Assembly: GCF_000189395.1 (NCBI RefSeq)
Contig: NZ_AEPB01000057.1
Span: 62,001-126,000 of the forward strand
DNA: 64,000 nucleotides
Direction: 5' to 3'
DNA from: Planococcus donghaensis MPA1U2
GTDB taxonomy: Bacteria; Bacillota; Bacilli; Bacillales_A; Planococcaceae
The position numbers and the translations under genes are program-made. Position 1 is the first letter of the stretch, and every line of letters begins with the position of its first letter. Shown in pieces: positions 34,338 to 44,337 of the stretch. The notes under the pieces were generated by a model, which saw only the letters and a list, made by a program, of their open reading frames with translations, was not told the DNA's origin and did no database searches.

Positions 34338-35927
34338 TTATTTGTAATAAACAACGGCTTCGTATGGCTCGAGTACTAATTCGTCTTCGTCGTTTTGACG
34401 ATCGTAATTGCCGATTAATCTGTCGCCTTGTGGGCGTTCTACTGTTTTTTGCTGACTTGAAAAATTACAGTAAACGGTCAATTTTTCTTCGTTCCATGTA
34501 CGCGTATATGCGAATAATTCTTTGTCTTGACGGTGCAATAATTCGAAGTCACCATGCGTGATGATGTTCATGTTTTTACGGAACGCGATAAGCTTTTTGT
34601 AGTATTGATATATGGAATCTGGATCTTGATGCTGCGTCGCATTGATGTCTGTATAATTTGGGTTTACTTTGATCCATGGTGTACCTGTTGTAAAGCCACC
34701 ATTTGGTTCGGTTGACCATTGCATCGGCGTTCGTGCATTGTCACGACCTTTAGCGTAGATTTTCTTCATGATGTCATCATGTGAAATTCCCGCTGCACGC
34801 TTTTCTTGATACATATTGATGGTCTCAATGTCTTCATATTCTTCAATCGCCTCAAAACGAACGTTGGTCATGCCCAATTCTTCGCCTTGATAAATATACG
34901 GTGTGCCTTGCATAAAATGTAGACACGTTGCGAGCATTTTAGCTGACTCGACACGCCATTGCTGATCGTTGCCAAAACGCGATACAATGCGCGGCTGGTC
35001 GTGGTTGTTCCAGTACAAACTGTTCCAGCCTTCTTCGTGTAAACCGTGCTGCCATTTTTCCAGATTCTCTTTTAAATCGGTCAAATCGAGCGGCTTTAAA
35101 TCCCATTTCTCCCCCGATGCTTGGTCAAGGTCCATATGTTCGAACGTAAAAATCATATTGAGTTCTTGGTTTTGTGCAGCGGTATAGTCGCGGGCTTCTT
35201 TTGGTGTAGTACCTGGTGATTCACCCACTGTGACAATATCGTAATGAGACAGCACTTGTTTGTTCATTTCTTTTAAGTACGTGTGAACGTTAGGGCCGTT
35301 CATAAATTGGCTGCTCGCATCGCCATTTGGTGCATCTTGCATATCTGGAACTTTTGAAATCATGTTGATGACATCCATCCGGAAACCATCTACACCTTTA
35401 TCCAGCCACCAGCGCATCATTTCGTAAACGGCGTTTCGCATATCTGGGTTTTCCCAGTTTAAATCTGGCTGCTTTTTGGAAAACAAATGCAAGTAATATT
35501 GGTTGCGTTCTTTTTGGTACTCCCACGTCGATCCTCCAAAAAACGAGCGCCAATTGGTTGGCTGATCGCGCCATATGTAAAAATCGGGATGGTCTTTAAA
35601 CCAAGCATGCTCATCAGACGTATGGTTGACTACAAGGTCCATGACCAATTTCATGTCACGCGCGTGTACTTTTTGGAGTAGCTCATCAAAATCTGCCATC
35701 GTGCCAAATTCTTTCATGATTTTGTAATAATCACGAATGTCATAGCCATTATCATCGTTCGGTGAATCATACACAGGCGATAGCCAAAGAATATCTACAC
35801 CGAGCTCATGCAAGTAATCGAGTTTCTGGATAATCCCACGAATATCGCCGATTCCATCGCCATTTGAATCCATAAAGCTTCGCGGATAAATTTGATACAC
35901 AGTCGATTTTTTCCACCATTCAGTCAT
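34338..35927 (-). CDS. GH13 oligo-1,6-glucosidase / alpha-glucosidase
   Basis: 529 residues, GH13_31 type. Catalytic residues: Asp in GVDGFRMDV, Glu in TVGESPG, Asp in NNHDQPR. Val follows the nucleophile, the pattern of isomaltases (oligo-1,6-glucosidases), whereas the enzyme at 26929 has Ala. This suggests the two enzymes split alpha-1,6 and other linkages between them, an inference from a family rule. The frame opens with a TTG at 35930, but the adjacent ATG at 35927 is 7 nt from GGGG. It forms an operon with the ROK kinase, divergent from the PucR-like regulator. Confidence 0.9.
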   Translation of the reverse strand: MTEWWKKSTVYQIYPRSFMDSNGDGIGDIRGIIQKLDYLHELGVDILWLSPVYDSPNDDNGYDIRDYYKIMKEFGTMADFDELLQKVHARDMKLVMDLVVNHTSDEHAWFKDHPDFYIWRDQPTNWRSFFGGSTWEYQKERNQYYLHLFSKKQPDLNWENPDMRNAVYEMMRWWLDKGVDGFRMDVINMISKVPDMQDAPNGDASSQFMNGPNVHTYLKEMNKQVLSHYDIVTVGESPGTTPKEARDYTAAQNQELNMIFTFEHMDLDQASGEKWDLKPLDLTDLKENLEKWQHGLHEEGWNSLYWNNHDQPRIVSRFGNDQQWRVESAKMLATCLHFMQGTPYIYQGEELGMTNVRFEAIEEYEDIETINMYQEKRAAGISHDDIMKKIYAKGRDNARTPMQWSTEPNGGFTTGTPWIKVNPNYTDINATQHQDPDSIYQYYKKLIAFRKNMNIITHGDFELLHRQDKELFAYTRTWNEEKLTVYCNFSSQQKTVERPQGDRLIGNYDRQNDEDELVLEPYEAVVYYK

Positions 35928-36082
35928 CAAGATGCCCCTTTTCTCGTAAAGTGATTACTATTCTAACATCATACATGAATCCGCTGTTTTGCCAACTACT
36001 TAATTTAAACTGTGGTTTTATTGTATAATGAGTAAATTATGCAATTCTTCAGAACGCTAAAACCTGCGAAAAGAGGTATTCG

Positions 36083-36973
36083 ATGATCAATCAATTAAAA
36101 AAACTCTATCCTTCGCTTCAACTGTTTGACCAAAGCACACTTTCTTCAGATTCAGCTTATAAATGGTTTTCACTGGCTGATGGCAAAATTGTCGGCATTC
36201 ACGAAAAGGACCTAGCCCCAAGAGATATGTCTTTGCTTACGACATTTTTAACGCCTTACAATCCGACTTTTCCGGTGCTGACAGACGAAGAAAAAAAGTG
36301 GTCGGCTGCGGTTAATCCTGAGCTTTCCACTGATGCGCAGACCTTTTCATTACATTCTCCGTATCGCTTTGTGCATTTTTCCATTCAAGAAAAACAAATT
36401 AGCCCTACAGCGTTTAAGCAAGCGGTTCAAGATTTTTATGCACAGCACGTACCGATTTTGTGGGAAAACGACCATCAAGGAATTTTGGTGGAATACGTCA
36501 CAAAAGAAGATGGCCCGATTTCTTATGATGAAATTATCGATGTGTTGATGAGCGATTTGTATATCAAAATCCATTTTTTTGTTGGACCACTTCGTGCAAG
36601 TTTGGACGGAGCTACCGCTCATTACCGCGCGATGGTAGACGGCGCAAAAACCATTAGCCTGTATTCGAAAAAAACCGTCATCAGTTATACCGATGCCGTA
36701 CCGTATTTATTGATCGACCAAACACCCGAGCCATTCCAGAATGAAATAAAAAAATCGGTTTTGCAAGATTATCAAGGCGATGAAGAAACGATGAAAATGA
36801 TTGAGGTATTCGTACGCAATAACTTAAATATCTCCGAAACGGCAAAAGCTTTGCATATGCATCGCAATAGTTTGCAGTACCGCTTTGATCGCTTTTACGA
36901 AAACACCGGTATTGATGTTCGAAAATTTCATGATGCGCTGGCCGTTTACTTAGCGATTCTCATCGAAAAGTAA
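36083..36973 (+). CDS. PucR/CdaR-type helix-turn-helix regulator
   Basis: 296 residues. The C-terminal about 60 residues form an HTH_30 (PucR C-terminal) domain: NLNISETAKALHMHRNSLQYRFDR. The N-terminal part has no recognised sensor domain but shows a mixed alpha/beta pattern. The family includes sugar-diacid and purine regulators and works as activators. It lies between the divergent glucosidase operon and the shared ATPase gene, so it may couple them. The ATG follows AAAGAGG. Confidence 0.8.
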   Translation: MINQLKKLYPSLQLFDQSTLSSDSAYKWFSLADGKIVGIHEKDLAPRDMSLLTTFLTPYNPTFPVLTDEEKKWSAAVNPELSTDAQTFSLHSPYRFVHFSIQEKQISPTAFKQAVQDFYAQHVPILWENDHQGILVEYVTKEDGPISYDEIIDVLMSDLYIKIHFFVGPLRASLDGATAHYRAMVDGAKTISLYSKKTVISYTDAVPYLLIDQTPEPFQNEIKKSVLQDYQGDEETMKMIEVFVRNNLNISETAKALHMHRNSLQYRFDRFYENTGIDVRKFHDALAVYLAILIEK

Positions 36974-37080
36974 ATGTGCACAAAAACGGATTTGATTTTT
37001 TAGGCAATTTTGATATTTCCTCTACCTCGTCATTCGGTTAAGCTGTTACCAATGACAAACAGATTATTGGGGGAAACCAA

Positions 37081-38178
37081 ATGACGGGCTTAACATTAGT
37101 TAATATCAAAAAAGAATACGAAAAAGGTGTAGTTTCGGTTCAAGACTTTAACTTAGAAATTCGTGATAAAGAATTTTTAGTACTAGTTGGACCTTCAGGT
37201 TGTGGGAAATCAACAACGCTTCGCATGATCGCAGGATTAGAAGATATTACAGACGGTGATTTGTATATCGGCGACAAACGCGTTAACGACGTATCACCTA
37301 AAGACCGCGACATCGCGATGGTTTTCCAAAACTACGCTTTGTACCCGCATATGACTGTTTATGAAAACATGGCGTTTAGTTTGAAACTACGCAAAATGAA
37401 AAAAGATGAGATTAAAGCACGTGTTGCTAACGCTTCAAAAATTTTAGGACTAGATGATTACTTAAACCGTAAACCGAAAGCGCTATCAGGTGGTCAGCGC
37501 CAACGTGTCGCTTTAGGCCGTGCGATTGTCCGTGACGCTAAAGTCTTTTTGATGGATGAGCCTTTATCCAACCTGGATGCGAAATTACGTGTACAAATGC
37601 GCGCAGAAATCCAAAAATTACACCGCCGTCTACAAACGACGACTGTTTACGTAACGCACGACCAAACAGAAGCTATGACAATGGCAACTCGTTTAGTTGT
37701 TATGAAAGATGGCTTTGTTCAACAAGTCGGCACGCCAAAAGAAGTTTACGACTTACCAGAAAACATGTTTGTTGGCGGATTTATTGGATCTCCTTCTATG
37801 AACTTCTTAACTGGCAAATTAGTTGGTAGCCATTTTGTAATAGGCGATTCCAAAGTTCTTATTCCAGACAGCAAGCTAAAAATGCTTCAAGATCAAGGTT
37901 ACGAAAACAAAAACCTAGTGCTTGGCATCCGTCCTGAAGATATTCACGATGAGCCGCTATTCTTGGAACATTCACCACATACAAAGATTCAAGCTTATAT
38001 CGATGTTGCTGAATTGATGGGTGCGGAAATCATTCTTTACTCGAAAATTGATGACCAAGATTTTGTTGCACGCGTTGACTCTCGCTTTAACGTTGAAGCT
38101 GAATCTACAGTTGACCTTGCATTTGATATGAATAAAGCCCATTTCTTTGATGGCGACTCTGAATTACGTATCCGTTAA
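37081..38178 (+). CDS. msmX: multi-sugar ABC transporter ATPase, MsmX type
   Basis: 365 residues: nucleotide-binding domain with Walker [11 protein letters not shown]-loop, signature [14 protein letters not shown], Walker [16 protein letters not shown] and H-loop VTHDQTEAM, then a C-terminal TOBE/OB regulatory domain (about 240-365). This is the CUT1-type ATPase shared by several sugar importers in Bacillales, which explains why the permease operon here lacks its own. It should energise the importer encoded at 29612-33214. It has its own promoter region and a strong terminator. Confidence 0.93.
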   Translation: MTGLTLVNIKKEYEKGVVSVQDFNLEIRDKEFLVLVGPSGCGKSTTLRMIAGLEDITDGDLYIGDKRVNDVSPKDRDIAMVFQNYALYPHMTVYENMAFSLKLRKMKKDEIKARVANASKILGLDDYLNRKPKALSGGQRQRVALGRAIVRDAKVFLMDEPLSNLDAKLRVQMRAEIQKLHRRLQTTTVYVTHDQTEAMTMATRLVVMKDGFVQQVGTPKEVYDLPENMFVGGFIGSPSMNFLTGKLVGSHFVIGDSKVLIPDSKLKMLQDQGYENKNLVLGIRPEDIHDEPLFLEHSPHTKIQAYIDVAELMGAEIILYSKIDDQDFVARVDSRFNVEAESTVDLAFDMNKAHFFDGDSELRIR

Positions 38179-38192
38179 TCGAGCGTTTTGTT

Positions 38193-38222
38193 AACCACCG
38201 AGTATGACTCGGTGGTTTTTTG
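38193..38222 (+). terminator. terminator of msmX
   Basis: An 11-bp stem AACCACCGAGT with its complement, 3-nt loop, T6 tail. Confidence 0.88.
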
Positions 38223-38272
38223 TATTTAGCGGCGATTTTATTTAATTATCTAAACGACGACTAATACTCCAT

Positions 38273-38298
38273 AAAAAAAGCCACCCAAAAGGGCAGCT
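38273..38298 (-). terminator. terminator of the alpha/beta hydrolase gene
   Basis: AGC-CA-CCC pairs with GGG-CA-GCT around AAAA; seven T residues on the minus strand. Confidence 0.65.
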
Positions 38299-38303
38299 AG
38301 TTG

Positions 38304-38945
38304 TTAAAATTCTTTAATGCCAGCAATGATTTGTTTCAAAGCATCAATCGATTTGAGTGGATCGTTTTGGCAATCCAAGCGGTGATTAATATCTGGCAAT
38401 AGTGTCGATTTTAAATTCGGGTTTGCTTTTAACAACTCGAAAGCACCTGCTGAGTAATAGCGATCTTTGTCGCCAATAAAGCATAATGCTTCGTTTTTGC
38501 TGTTGACCATTGTGTTGAGCACCTGTTCTTGATTTAGTAATGGTGTTACCCATACAGCTTTAGCATCGCTAAATTCTGGGCGCAGCATTTCAGTTCCCAT
38601 CGCAATCGTACCAAGCGATTTGCCGACCAAGTAAAAGTCTTGATAGTTTCTTCCTTTAAGCACTTGGCTAATTACTAAACGCACATCGTGAACAATCGCT
38701 TCGTTTAATTCAGTCATCGTGAACTCGTCATATGCTTTGTCTGTGTATTGGTAGTTTACTCGCAACACATCGTAATTTGCATTTAAGAAAATTTCTTCTG
38801 CGAAATGGAAAAGCGGACTTTTTGTTGTATATCCAGCACCTGGCAAGAAAATAGCCAATTTTTTTGTGTAATCTTCTGTTAGCATCACGGTATAAGGTAC
38901 TTCAATCCCCTTGTAACCTACGACTTTGTTGTTAATTGCTTTCAT
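38304..38945 (-). CDS. alpha/beta hydrolase
   Basis: 213 residues. IFLPGAGYTTKSP supplies the oxyanion region, GKSLG the nucleophilic serine (about residue 110), GDKDRYY the acid and INHRLD the histidine, so the triad is complete. It resembles small serine hydrolases of the dienelactone/YbbA-like kind, with an unknown substrate. The ATG at 38945 is 8 nt from AGGAG; an upstream GTG overlaps that box. Monocistronic. Confidence 0.82.
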   Translation of the reverse strand: MKAINNKVVGYKGIEVPYTVMLTEDYTKKLAIFLPGAGYTTKSPLFHFAEEIFLNANYDVLRVNYQYTDKAYDEFTMTELNEAIVHDVRLVISQVLKGRNYQDFYLVGKSLGTIAMGTEMLRPEFSDAKAVWVTPLLNQEQVLNTMVNSKNEALCFIGDKDRYYSAGAFELLKANPNLKSTLLPDINHRLDCQNDPLKSIDALKQIIAGIKEF

Positions 38946-39060
38946 AATTTTCACTCCTATCTCTCTCTATTATAAAGAATATTCCATAAGTTTACTAAAT
39001 ATTTTTGAAATTAGCTATGATACAATCGATTTACCATTAATTTTTCGGGGAGGCTAACAA

Positions 39061-39621
39061 ATGAGGACGGAAAAAGACAAAATGCTCGCGGGTGAAATGT
39101 ACGATCCAGCCGATTCGGTACTGCGCCAAAATCGCATGAACGCTCGCCGACTTAGCCGGCTGTTTAACGAAACAACCGAAATGGACGGCCAAGATCGTGC
39201 TGACTTGCTAAAAAAATTACTTGGCTCGACTGGCGAAATGATTCATGTCGAACCCACCATCCGATGTGATTACGGATACAACATTCACGTAGGCGATAAT
39301 TTTTATGCCAATTTTGACTGCGTGTTTCTCGATGTTTGCGAAATCCGGATTGGCGACAATTGCATGATTGCCCCGGGAGTCCATATATACACAGCCACTC
39401 ACCCGCTAAATGCCGTTGCGCGAAACTCCGGCAAAGAATTTGGAAAACCCGTCACAATCGGCGACAATGTCTGGATCGGCGGCAGGGCCATTATTAATCC
39501 GGGCATCACCATTGGCGACAATGCGATCATCGCAGCTGGCGCCGTCGTTACCCAAGACGTACCTGCGAATACATTAGTAGGTGGCAATCCCGCACGAATC
39601 ATTAAACAAATTGAGGAATAA
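39061..39621 (+). CDS. maa: maltose/galactoside O-acetyltransferase
   Basis: 186 residues: the N-terminal Mac domain ([19 protein letters not shown]) followed by a left-handed beta-helix built from hexapeptide repeats (IGDN recurs four times). The catalytic His is in TATHPL (near 120), and the C-terminus PARIIKQI is typical. It acetylates glucose or maltose with acetyl-CoA, probably detoxifying excess sugar taken up by the neighbouring system. Monocistronic, with GGGGAGG before the ATG and a terminator after. Confidence 0.92.
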   Translation: MRTEKDKMLAGEMYDPADSVLRQNRMNARRLSRLFNETTEMDGQDRADLLKKLLGSTGEMIHVEPTIRCDYGYNIHVGDNFYANFDCVFLDVCEIRIGDNCMIAPGVHIYTATHPLNAVARNSGKEFGKPVTIGDNVWIGGRAIINPGITIGDNAIIAAGAVVTQDVPANTLVGGNPARIIKQIEE

Positions 39622-39652
39622 AAGCAATGCGCTCCGGTGCGTTGCTTTTTTT
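39620..39652 (+). terminator. terminator of maa
   Basis: GCAATGCGC pairs with GTGCGTTGC (two wobble pairs) around a short loop, then seven T residues. Confidence 0.8.
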
Positions 39653-39748
39653 ACTTTCCATCATTATACAAATAAATTATGAAAAAGCGAATTTTTTGTA
39701 AAGAATATGTTGGGAATTTGGTGTAGCGATTTTGATTTTTTTAAAGGC

Positions 39749-40087
39749 TTTAAAAGTTCTTGTTAAAGCGCTAAAAATTCAGGTAAAGAGTTCGAAAGTT
39801 CATGTAAAAATTGCTATCCCGGTAAAGACTCTAAAAGTTCAGGTATAAGCTTCAAAAGTTCAGGTAAGAGTGCGAAAAGTTCAGGTAAAGATTCCAAAAA
39901 TTCATGTATAAATCGCCATCCCGGTAAAGACTTTAAAAGTTCAGGTATAAGCTCTAAAAGTTCAGGTAAGAGTGCGAAAAGTTCAGGTAAAGAGCTCAAA
40001 AATTCATGTATAAATCGCCATCCCGGTAAAGACTCTAAAAGTTCAGGTAAAGAGCTCAAAAGTTCATGTAAAGACCCAAAAACTTCA
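39749..40087. repeat. family B array, copy B5
   Basis: About 16 units with TTCAGGTAAAG, TTCAGGTATAA and TTCATGTAAAG cores. The ATCCCGGTAAAGACT marker recurs at 39816, 39918 and 40020: exactly 102 bp apart twice. It lies between the convergent maa and cyclodeaminase genes and covers most of the 39653-40159 gap. Confidence 0.88.
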
Positions 40088-40111
40088 CATAACCCCTCAC
40101 CACTCCCCAAC

Positions 40112-40148
40112 AAAAAAAATCCCCCAAGCGACATGTGCCGCTTGGAGG
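40112..40148 (-). terminator. terminator of the cyclodeaminase operon
   Basis: CCAAGCG pairs with CGCTTGG, extended by a CCC/AGG tail; T run on the minus strand. Confidence 0.8.
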
Positions 40149-40159
40149 ATCAATCACCT

Positions 40160-41143
40160 TTACATCTCTACTTCTATGCCCGTGCCATTTGCTTTGATTT
40201 TGCGGTAAACACCTTTGGCTACAGCGAGATCAAAATAAGCCGCACCTACGCATTTGAAGAAAGTGATTTCCGATTCCGACTCACGGCCTGCAGCATTTCC
40301 GGCAACAACTTGCCCGAGTTCTGCGTGCAATTGATCGAATGACCACGCACCCGTTTTCACGGTGTGGATTAATTCGCCGGCTTCGTCTTTAACGCCTGGT
40401 AAGTCGTCAGCGACAATTTTATCAGCGCGTAAGATTGTGGTTTCATCCACTTCGCGCATGCTTGGCAAATAGGAACCAACGCCGTTAATGTGCGTACCGG
40501 GTTTTAAGTCGTCTCCGTTAAACACCGGATCGTTCGAGCGGGTGGCGCAGCAAATAATGTCTGCTTGCTGAACGGCTACTGACACAGTTGTTTCGACTGT
40601 GTACGGGATGTTGATACCAAATTCAACAAGTCGTTTACCAAACCGCTGTGCTTTTTCGGGTGTGCGGTTGACTAAAATAATTTTTTCGATGGGTCTCACT
40701 GCTAATACGCCAAGCACTTGCTCGAACGCCATGCCGCCTGTACCGATCACAGTCAGTACGCGGCTATCTTTTCGTGCCAACAAATCCGTTGCAATTCCGC
40801 TAAGTGCACCTGTGCGCAATCGCGTTAAATACGATGCCGTCATCATCGCCACATGTTCTCCGTTATCTCCGTCTGACAAAAGAATCACACCTTGAGTCGT
40901 CGGTTTGTTTTGTGCTGGATTTTCCGGAAAGATGGTGACGATTTTCACGCCTGAGATTTTATTGACCATATCTGCACTTGGCATATAAAGTGCGGATGCT
41001 TGGCGTTCTGGAAAGCTAAGGACGGTGCGATGCGGGTTATTAATCTGGCCCTGCTCTTTTGCCCGAAGCATTTCTGTTACGTCGCGGATGGCGTCACTCA
41101 TATCGTATTGTTGCTGAATCTGTTGTTCGTTGATGATAAGCAT
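40160..41143 (-). CDS. ornithine cyclodeaminase / mu-crystallin family dehydrogenase
   Basis: 327 residues with the family pattern: an N-terminal substrate domain (ASALYMPSADMVNKISGVKIV) and a Rossmann NAD domain (VIGTGGMAFEQV near 130, then IILVNRTPEKAQRF). Members include ornithine cyclodeaminase, alanine dehydrogenase and imine or lysine reductases; residues alone do not settle the substrate. It lies 24 bp after an MHS-type transporter gene in one operon, with a divergent XRE-cupin regulator. An imported amino-acid-like solute metabolised by this enzyme is the simplest reading. Confidence 0.85.
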   Translation of the reverse strand: MLIINEQQIQQQYDMSDAIRDVTEMLRAKEQGQINNPHRTVLSFPERQASALYMPSADMVNKISGVKIVTIFPENPAQNKPTTQGVILLSDGDNGEHVAMMTASYLTRLRTGALSGIATDLLARKDSRVLTVIGTGGMAFEQVLGVLAVRPIEKIILVNRTPEKAQRFGKRLVEFGINIPYTVETTVSVAVQQADIICCATRSNDPVFNGDDLKPGTHINGVGSYLPSMREVDETTILRADKIVADDLPGVKDEAGELIHTVKTGAWSFDQLHAELGQVVAGNAAGRESESEITFFKCVGAAYFDLAVAKGVYRKIKANGTGIEVEM

Positions 41144-41167
41144 GAATACCCTCCTAAAAATATGCGC

Positions 41168-42481
41168 TTAAACGCGGCTTTCCTTCGCTACTAATGTAGC
41201 TGCTTTTTCTTGTTTTTGGGTGCCACTTAAATCTTTTACTGCCCAGATAGATAACAACGAAATCACGGCTGTTAACATGATATACAATGCGACCGGTACG
41301 TAAGAGTTATCAAATGTTGCTAGCAAGAATGTTGCCACTAAAGGTGCTGTTCCCCCTGCTAATGCTGCACCAATTTGATAGCCTAATGTAACTCCCGTGT
41401 AACGAACTTTTGCATCAAAAATTTCTGAGAACATTGTTCCAAGTACCGCTGTGATTGGCGCCCAAATAACGCCTAGTCCAATGATTGTCGCAACGATTAA
41501 AAGTAACACAGAACCTTGTTGCAACATCCAGAAGTAAGGGAAAGCGAACAAGCCCATTGCTACAGCGCCAGTCACATACATTTTCTTGCGTCCAATCCAG
41601 TCAGACAATGCGCCCATAATCGGGATCAAAATCGTCGTAATCACCGTTGCAATCATAACGGCTGCGAGTGTAGCTGTTCTTGAAAACTCGAGATTTGTTG
41701 TTGCGTACGATACAACAAATGTCCCGAAAATATAAAACGGTGCTGTCTCAACAACTTTTGCTCCAATCGCGATTAACACTTCACGCCAGTGATATTTTAA
41801 TGTATCCACAATCGGTAATTTCGGAATCTCACCAGATGCTTGGACTGCTTTAAATTCTGGTGTTTCATCAATGCCTTTACGAATCCAAAGACCAAACAAT
41901 ACTAGAAACGCACTCAAGATAAACGGTACGCGCCAGCCCCAGCTCATAAATGCCGCTTCTGGCAATAAAGTCATCAAGTACAGCGCCAAAGTTCCCATCA
42001 CCATTCCGATCGTAACGCCCATTTGTGGGATACTCCCAAAAAACCCGCGTCTTTCAGGTGGTGCATATTCTGTCGCAAGTAGTAATGCGCCGCCCCATTC
42101 TCCACCTATCCCAAGTCCTTGGATCAAACGAAGGGTGATTAACAAAATCGGTGCTGCAACTCCAATTGCTTGATAAGTTGGCAATAAGCCCATCGCGAAC
42201 GTGGCAAAGCCCATTAAACTCAATGTGATTACCAATGTTTTTTTACGGCCAATGCGGTCGCCGATATGACTAAAGATAATGCCGCCAAATGGACGAATAA
42301 AGAATGATAAGGCAAAAGATGCGTAAGCGAGCATTAACCCGACTGTTGGATCTTCGTTGACAAAAAATAATTGATTAAATACTAATGCTGCCATGGTGCC
42401 GTATAAAAAATAATCAAACCATTCAATCGAACTTCCCACAAGACTTGCCGTCAAAACTTTGCGTGTTTGCTTTTTATCCAT
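41168..42481 (-). CDS. MFS transporter, metabolite:H+ symporter (ProP/ShiA-like)
   Basis: 437 residues with 12 membrane segments. The MHS signature GSSIEWFDYFLYGTMAAL near residue 15 and the loop GDRIGRKKTL near 80 are clear. Family members import osmolytes, dicarboxylates or amino-acid-like compounds with protons. The ATG at 42481 has GGGGAAG upstream. It is co-transcribed with the cyclodeaminase-like gene and divergent from a cupin-type regulator. Confidence 0.88.
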   Translation of the reverse strand: MDKKQTRKVLTASLVGSSIEWFDYFLYGTMAALVFNQLFFVNEDPTVGLMLAYASFALSFFIRPFGGIIFSHIGDRIGRKKTLVITLSLMGFATFAMGLLPTYQAIGVAAPILLITLRLIQGLGIGGEWGGALLLATEYAPPERRGFFGSIPQMGVTIGMVMGTLALYLMTLLPEAAFMSWGWRVPFILSAFLVLFGLWIRKGIDETPEFKAVQASGEIPKLPIVDTLKYHWREVLIAIGAKVVETAPFYIFGTFVVSYATTNLEFSRTATLAAVMIATVITTILIPIMGALSDWIGRKKMYVTGAVAMGLFAFPYFWMLQQGSVLLLIVATIIGLGVIWAPITAVLGTMFSEIFDAKVRYTGVTLGYQIGAALAGGTAPLVATFLLATFDNSYVPVALYIMLTAVISLLSIWAVKDLSGTQKQEKAATLVAKESRV

Positions 42482-42642
42482 TCTAACTTCCCCTTTACGA
42501 ATAAATTGAAGTGACACTTTAATTATCCCTTTTCAACAGTTTAGTCAGTTAGCAATATTCTGTCAATGAACTTCTTAAATTTTATTTTTAGTGGATGTAC
42601 GTTATGATAGAGACAGAACATTTAGTAAAGAGGGGTTTCTGC

Positions 42643-43161
42643 ATGCCGAATGGAACAATTGGGGTAACATTAAAAAGTCTTCGCAAGGAGCGCAAATTGA
42701 CCTTGAAAGAGTTAGCAGAGCAAACCAATGTCTCCATTAGCTTTTTATCGCAAGTTGAACGCGGAAAGTCGAGCGTGACATTAGAGTCGCTGCGCAAAAT
42801 AGCGGATGCCTTGAATGTCGACCCTAGTCTTTTTTTCGCCAATGAAACCGAAAAAACCGATTGGGAATCGCGACTTGAAAAATTCCATTACAAAGATTTA
42901 TCACACGGTGTTAAAGAAGCAAATTTAGTCCCAATGCTAGTAATCATGAAACCGGCTGAATCCGAAGGCAATCCATTTGCCCATAGCGGTTATGAGTTTT
43001 TATTCGTATTGGATGGGGTGTTAACTGTCGAGGTGGACGGCGAACGTACCGAACTTACTGAGCGACAATCCATCATGTTTGATGCACGTAAACGACATTA
43101 TTGGTTTAACTTAACGGAGCACGATGTACAATTTTTACTCGTATCATCCAAAACGAATTAA
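42643..43161 (+). CDS. XRE family regulator with C-terminal cupin
   Basis: 172 residues: XRE helix-turn-helix (about 5-62; LTLKELAEQTNVSISFLSQVERG) and a cupin sensor barrel (about 95-170; GYEFLFVLDGVLTVEVDGE). This class controls nearby catabolic or transport genes in response to a small ligand bound by the cupin. It is divergent from the MFS/cyclodeaminase operon, the likely target. The ATG at 42643 follows AGAGGGG. A small DUF1801 gene follows 13 bp later. Confidence 0.9.
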   Translation: MPNGTIGVTLKSLRKERKLTLKELAEQTNVSISFLSQVERGKSSVTLESLRKIADALNVDPSLFFANETEKTDWESRLEKFHYKDLSHGVKEANLVPMLVIMKPAESEGNPFAHSGYEFLFVLDGVLTVEVDGERTELTERQSIMFDARKRHYWFNLTEHDVQFLLVSSKTN

Positions 43162-43174
43162 GGGGAATCTGTCT

Positions 43175-43531
43175 ATGCATCCAGTCAAAGATCCGCAAGT
43201 AGATGAATTTATCGAAGGGTTAGAAAATCCAGTACAAGACATTGTTTCTGAACTCCGCACATTGGTATTCGAAGCTTACCCAGAAATGGACGAAGGCTTT
43301 AAATGGTCAAAGCCGAGTTATGCCAAAGAAGGTCTCGTGTGTTATATGCAAACGGCAAAAGGGCATGTCAATTTCGGCTTTTACCGCGGCGCGGAACTTC
43401 GTGACGAATCCAATCTACTCGAAGGCGACGGCAAAAAAATGCGTCATGTTCGCTTGAACCGGACCGATGACATTCAAAGCGATGAACTGAAATTATTGAT
43501 TTGGGATGCAGTGGAATTAAACCGGAAATAA
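43175..43531 (+). CDS. DUF1801 (YdhG-like) protein
   Basis: 118 residues. FKWSKPSYAKEGLVCYMQTAKGHVNFGFYRG is the typical DUF1801 core, a small fold related to frataxin-like YdhG/YjbR proteins. Function unknown. The ATG at 43175 has an AAGGGGAA box and lies 13 bp after the XRE-cupin gene, so the two are probably co-transcribed and share the terminator at 43536. Confidence 0.85.
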   Translation: MHPVKDPQVDEFIEGLENPVQDIVSELRTLVFEAYPEMDEGFKWSKPSYAKEGLVCYMQTAKGHVNFGFYRGAELRDESNLLEGDGKKMRHVRLNRTDDIQSDELKLLIWDAVELNRK

Positions 43532-43535
43532 AATA

Positions 43536-43565
43536 AAAACCGAGGTGCAATTGCACCTCGGTTTT
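43536..43565. terminator. bidirectional terminator (30-bp perfect palindrome)
   Basis: AAAACCGAGGTGCAA and its complement meet without a loop. It serves the convergent DUF1801 and methyltransferase genes. Confidence 0.88.
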
Positions 43566-43566
43566 C

Positions 43567-44319
43567 TTATTTTGTCGCTTCGTATGTGATGATGGAGTTT
43601 GCGTTTTTTGGGTACTGATCAAACTGATAGCCCGATGAAATCGAAATCTCTTTAAAACCAATGTTTTTTAAAAGGGTACGGAATTCTTCCACGCCATACC
43701 AACGCATCGGATAGCGTTCGAGTTCGGTTTCGATCAACTTCCCTTCGCGCCAGCGCTCGTAACGCCCTTGTGAAACAAAGGTTTGTTGAATCCAATCTAC
43801 TTTGATTTTCTTGCTTTCCACGGTTAACGTATCGCCATTAAGCGCTTGCCATGTTCGAGTAGACGTTTTCTCTAGTTCGACGCCTGCTGGCACATCCAAG
43901 TCGACAATTAATCGCCCGCCTGTTTCTAAGTGATTGTAGAAGTTTCGAAGCGCTTTTAGCGATTTTTCTCGTTCATCAAGCAATAGGAATGTTCCAGTTG
44001 GAATCACAACGGCTGCATACTTTTGATCAACCGAAAACGACTCCATTTTTGCATGAAATAAATTCGGATTGAAGCCGTGCTTTTCACAATTGGCTCGGCA
44101 CACTGTCAGCATTTCTTCGGATACATCAAATCCATCTACTTCGAACCCTTTTTCAAGCAACGGTACAAGCATGCGCCCAGTTCCCGTAGCTGGTTCTAAA
44201 ATACGGCCTTTACACGAACGGAGTCGTTCCAAGTAGTATTCAATATCCCCGAACGAACTGCCAATCGGCTTGTCGAGATCGTACACTTCTGACGACAACT
44301 TGCTGTAATACCCTAACAA
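43567..44319 (-). CDS. class I SAM-dependent methyltransferase
   Basis: 250 residues with motif I ILEPATGTGRMLVPLLEKG near 40, an acidic loop VDGFDVSEEML that binds the SAM ribose, and PTGTFLLL at the motif IV position. The substrate is unknown. It lies 18 bp after a DUF5316-like membrane protein gene and is probably co-transcribed with it. Confidence 0.87.
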   Translation of the reverse strand: MLGYYSKLSSEVYDLDKPIGSSFGDIEYYLERLRSCKGRILEPATGTGRMLVPLLEKGFEVDGFDVSEEMLTVCRANCEKHGFNPNLFHAKMESFSVDQKYAAVVIPTGTFLLLDEREKSLKALRNFYNHLETGGRLIVDLDVPAGVELEKTSTRTWQALNGDTLTVESKKIKVDWIQQTFVSQGRYERWREGKLIETELERYPMRWYGVEEFRTLLKNIGFKEISISSGYQFDQYPKNANSIITYEATK

Positions 44320-44337
44320 CGCCTCACCCCATCCTTT

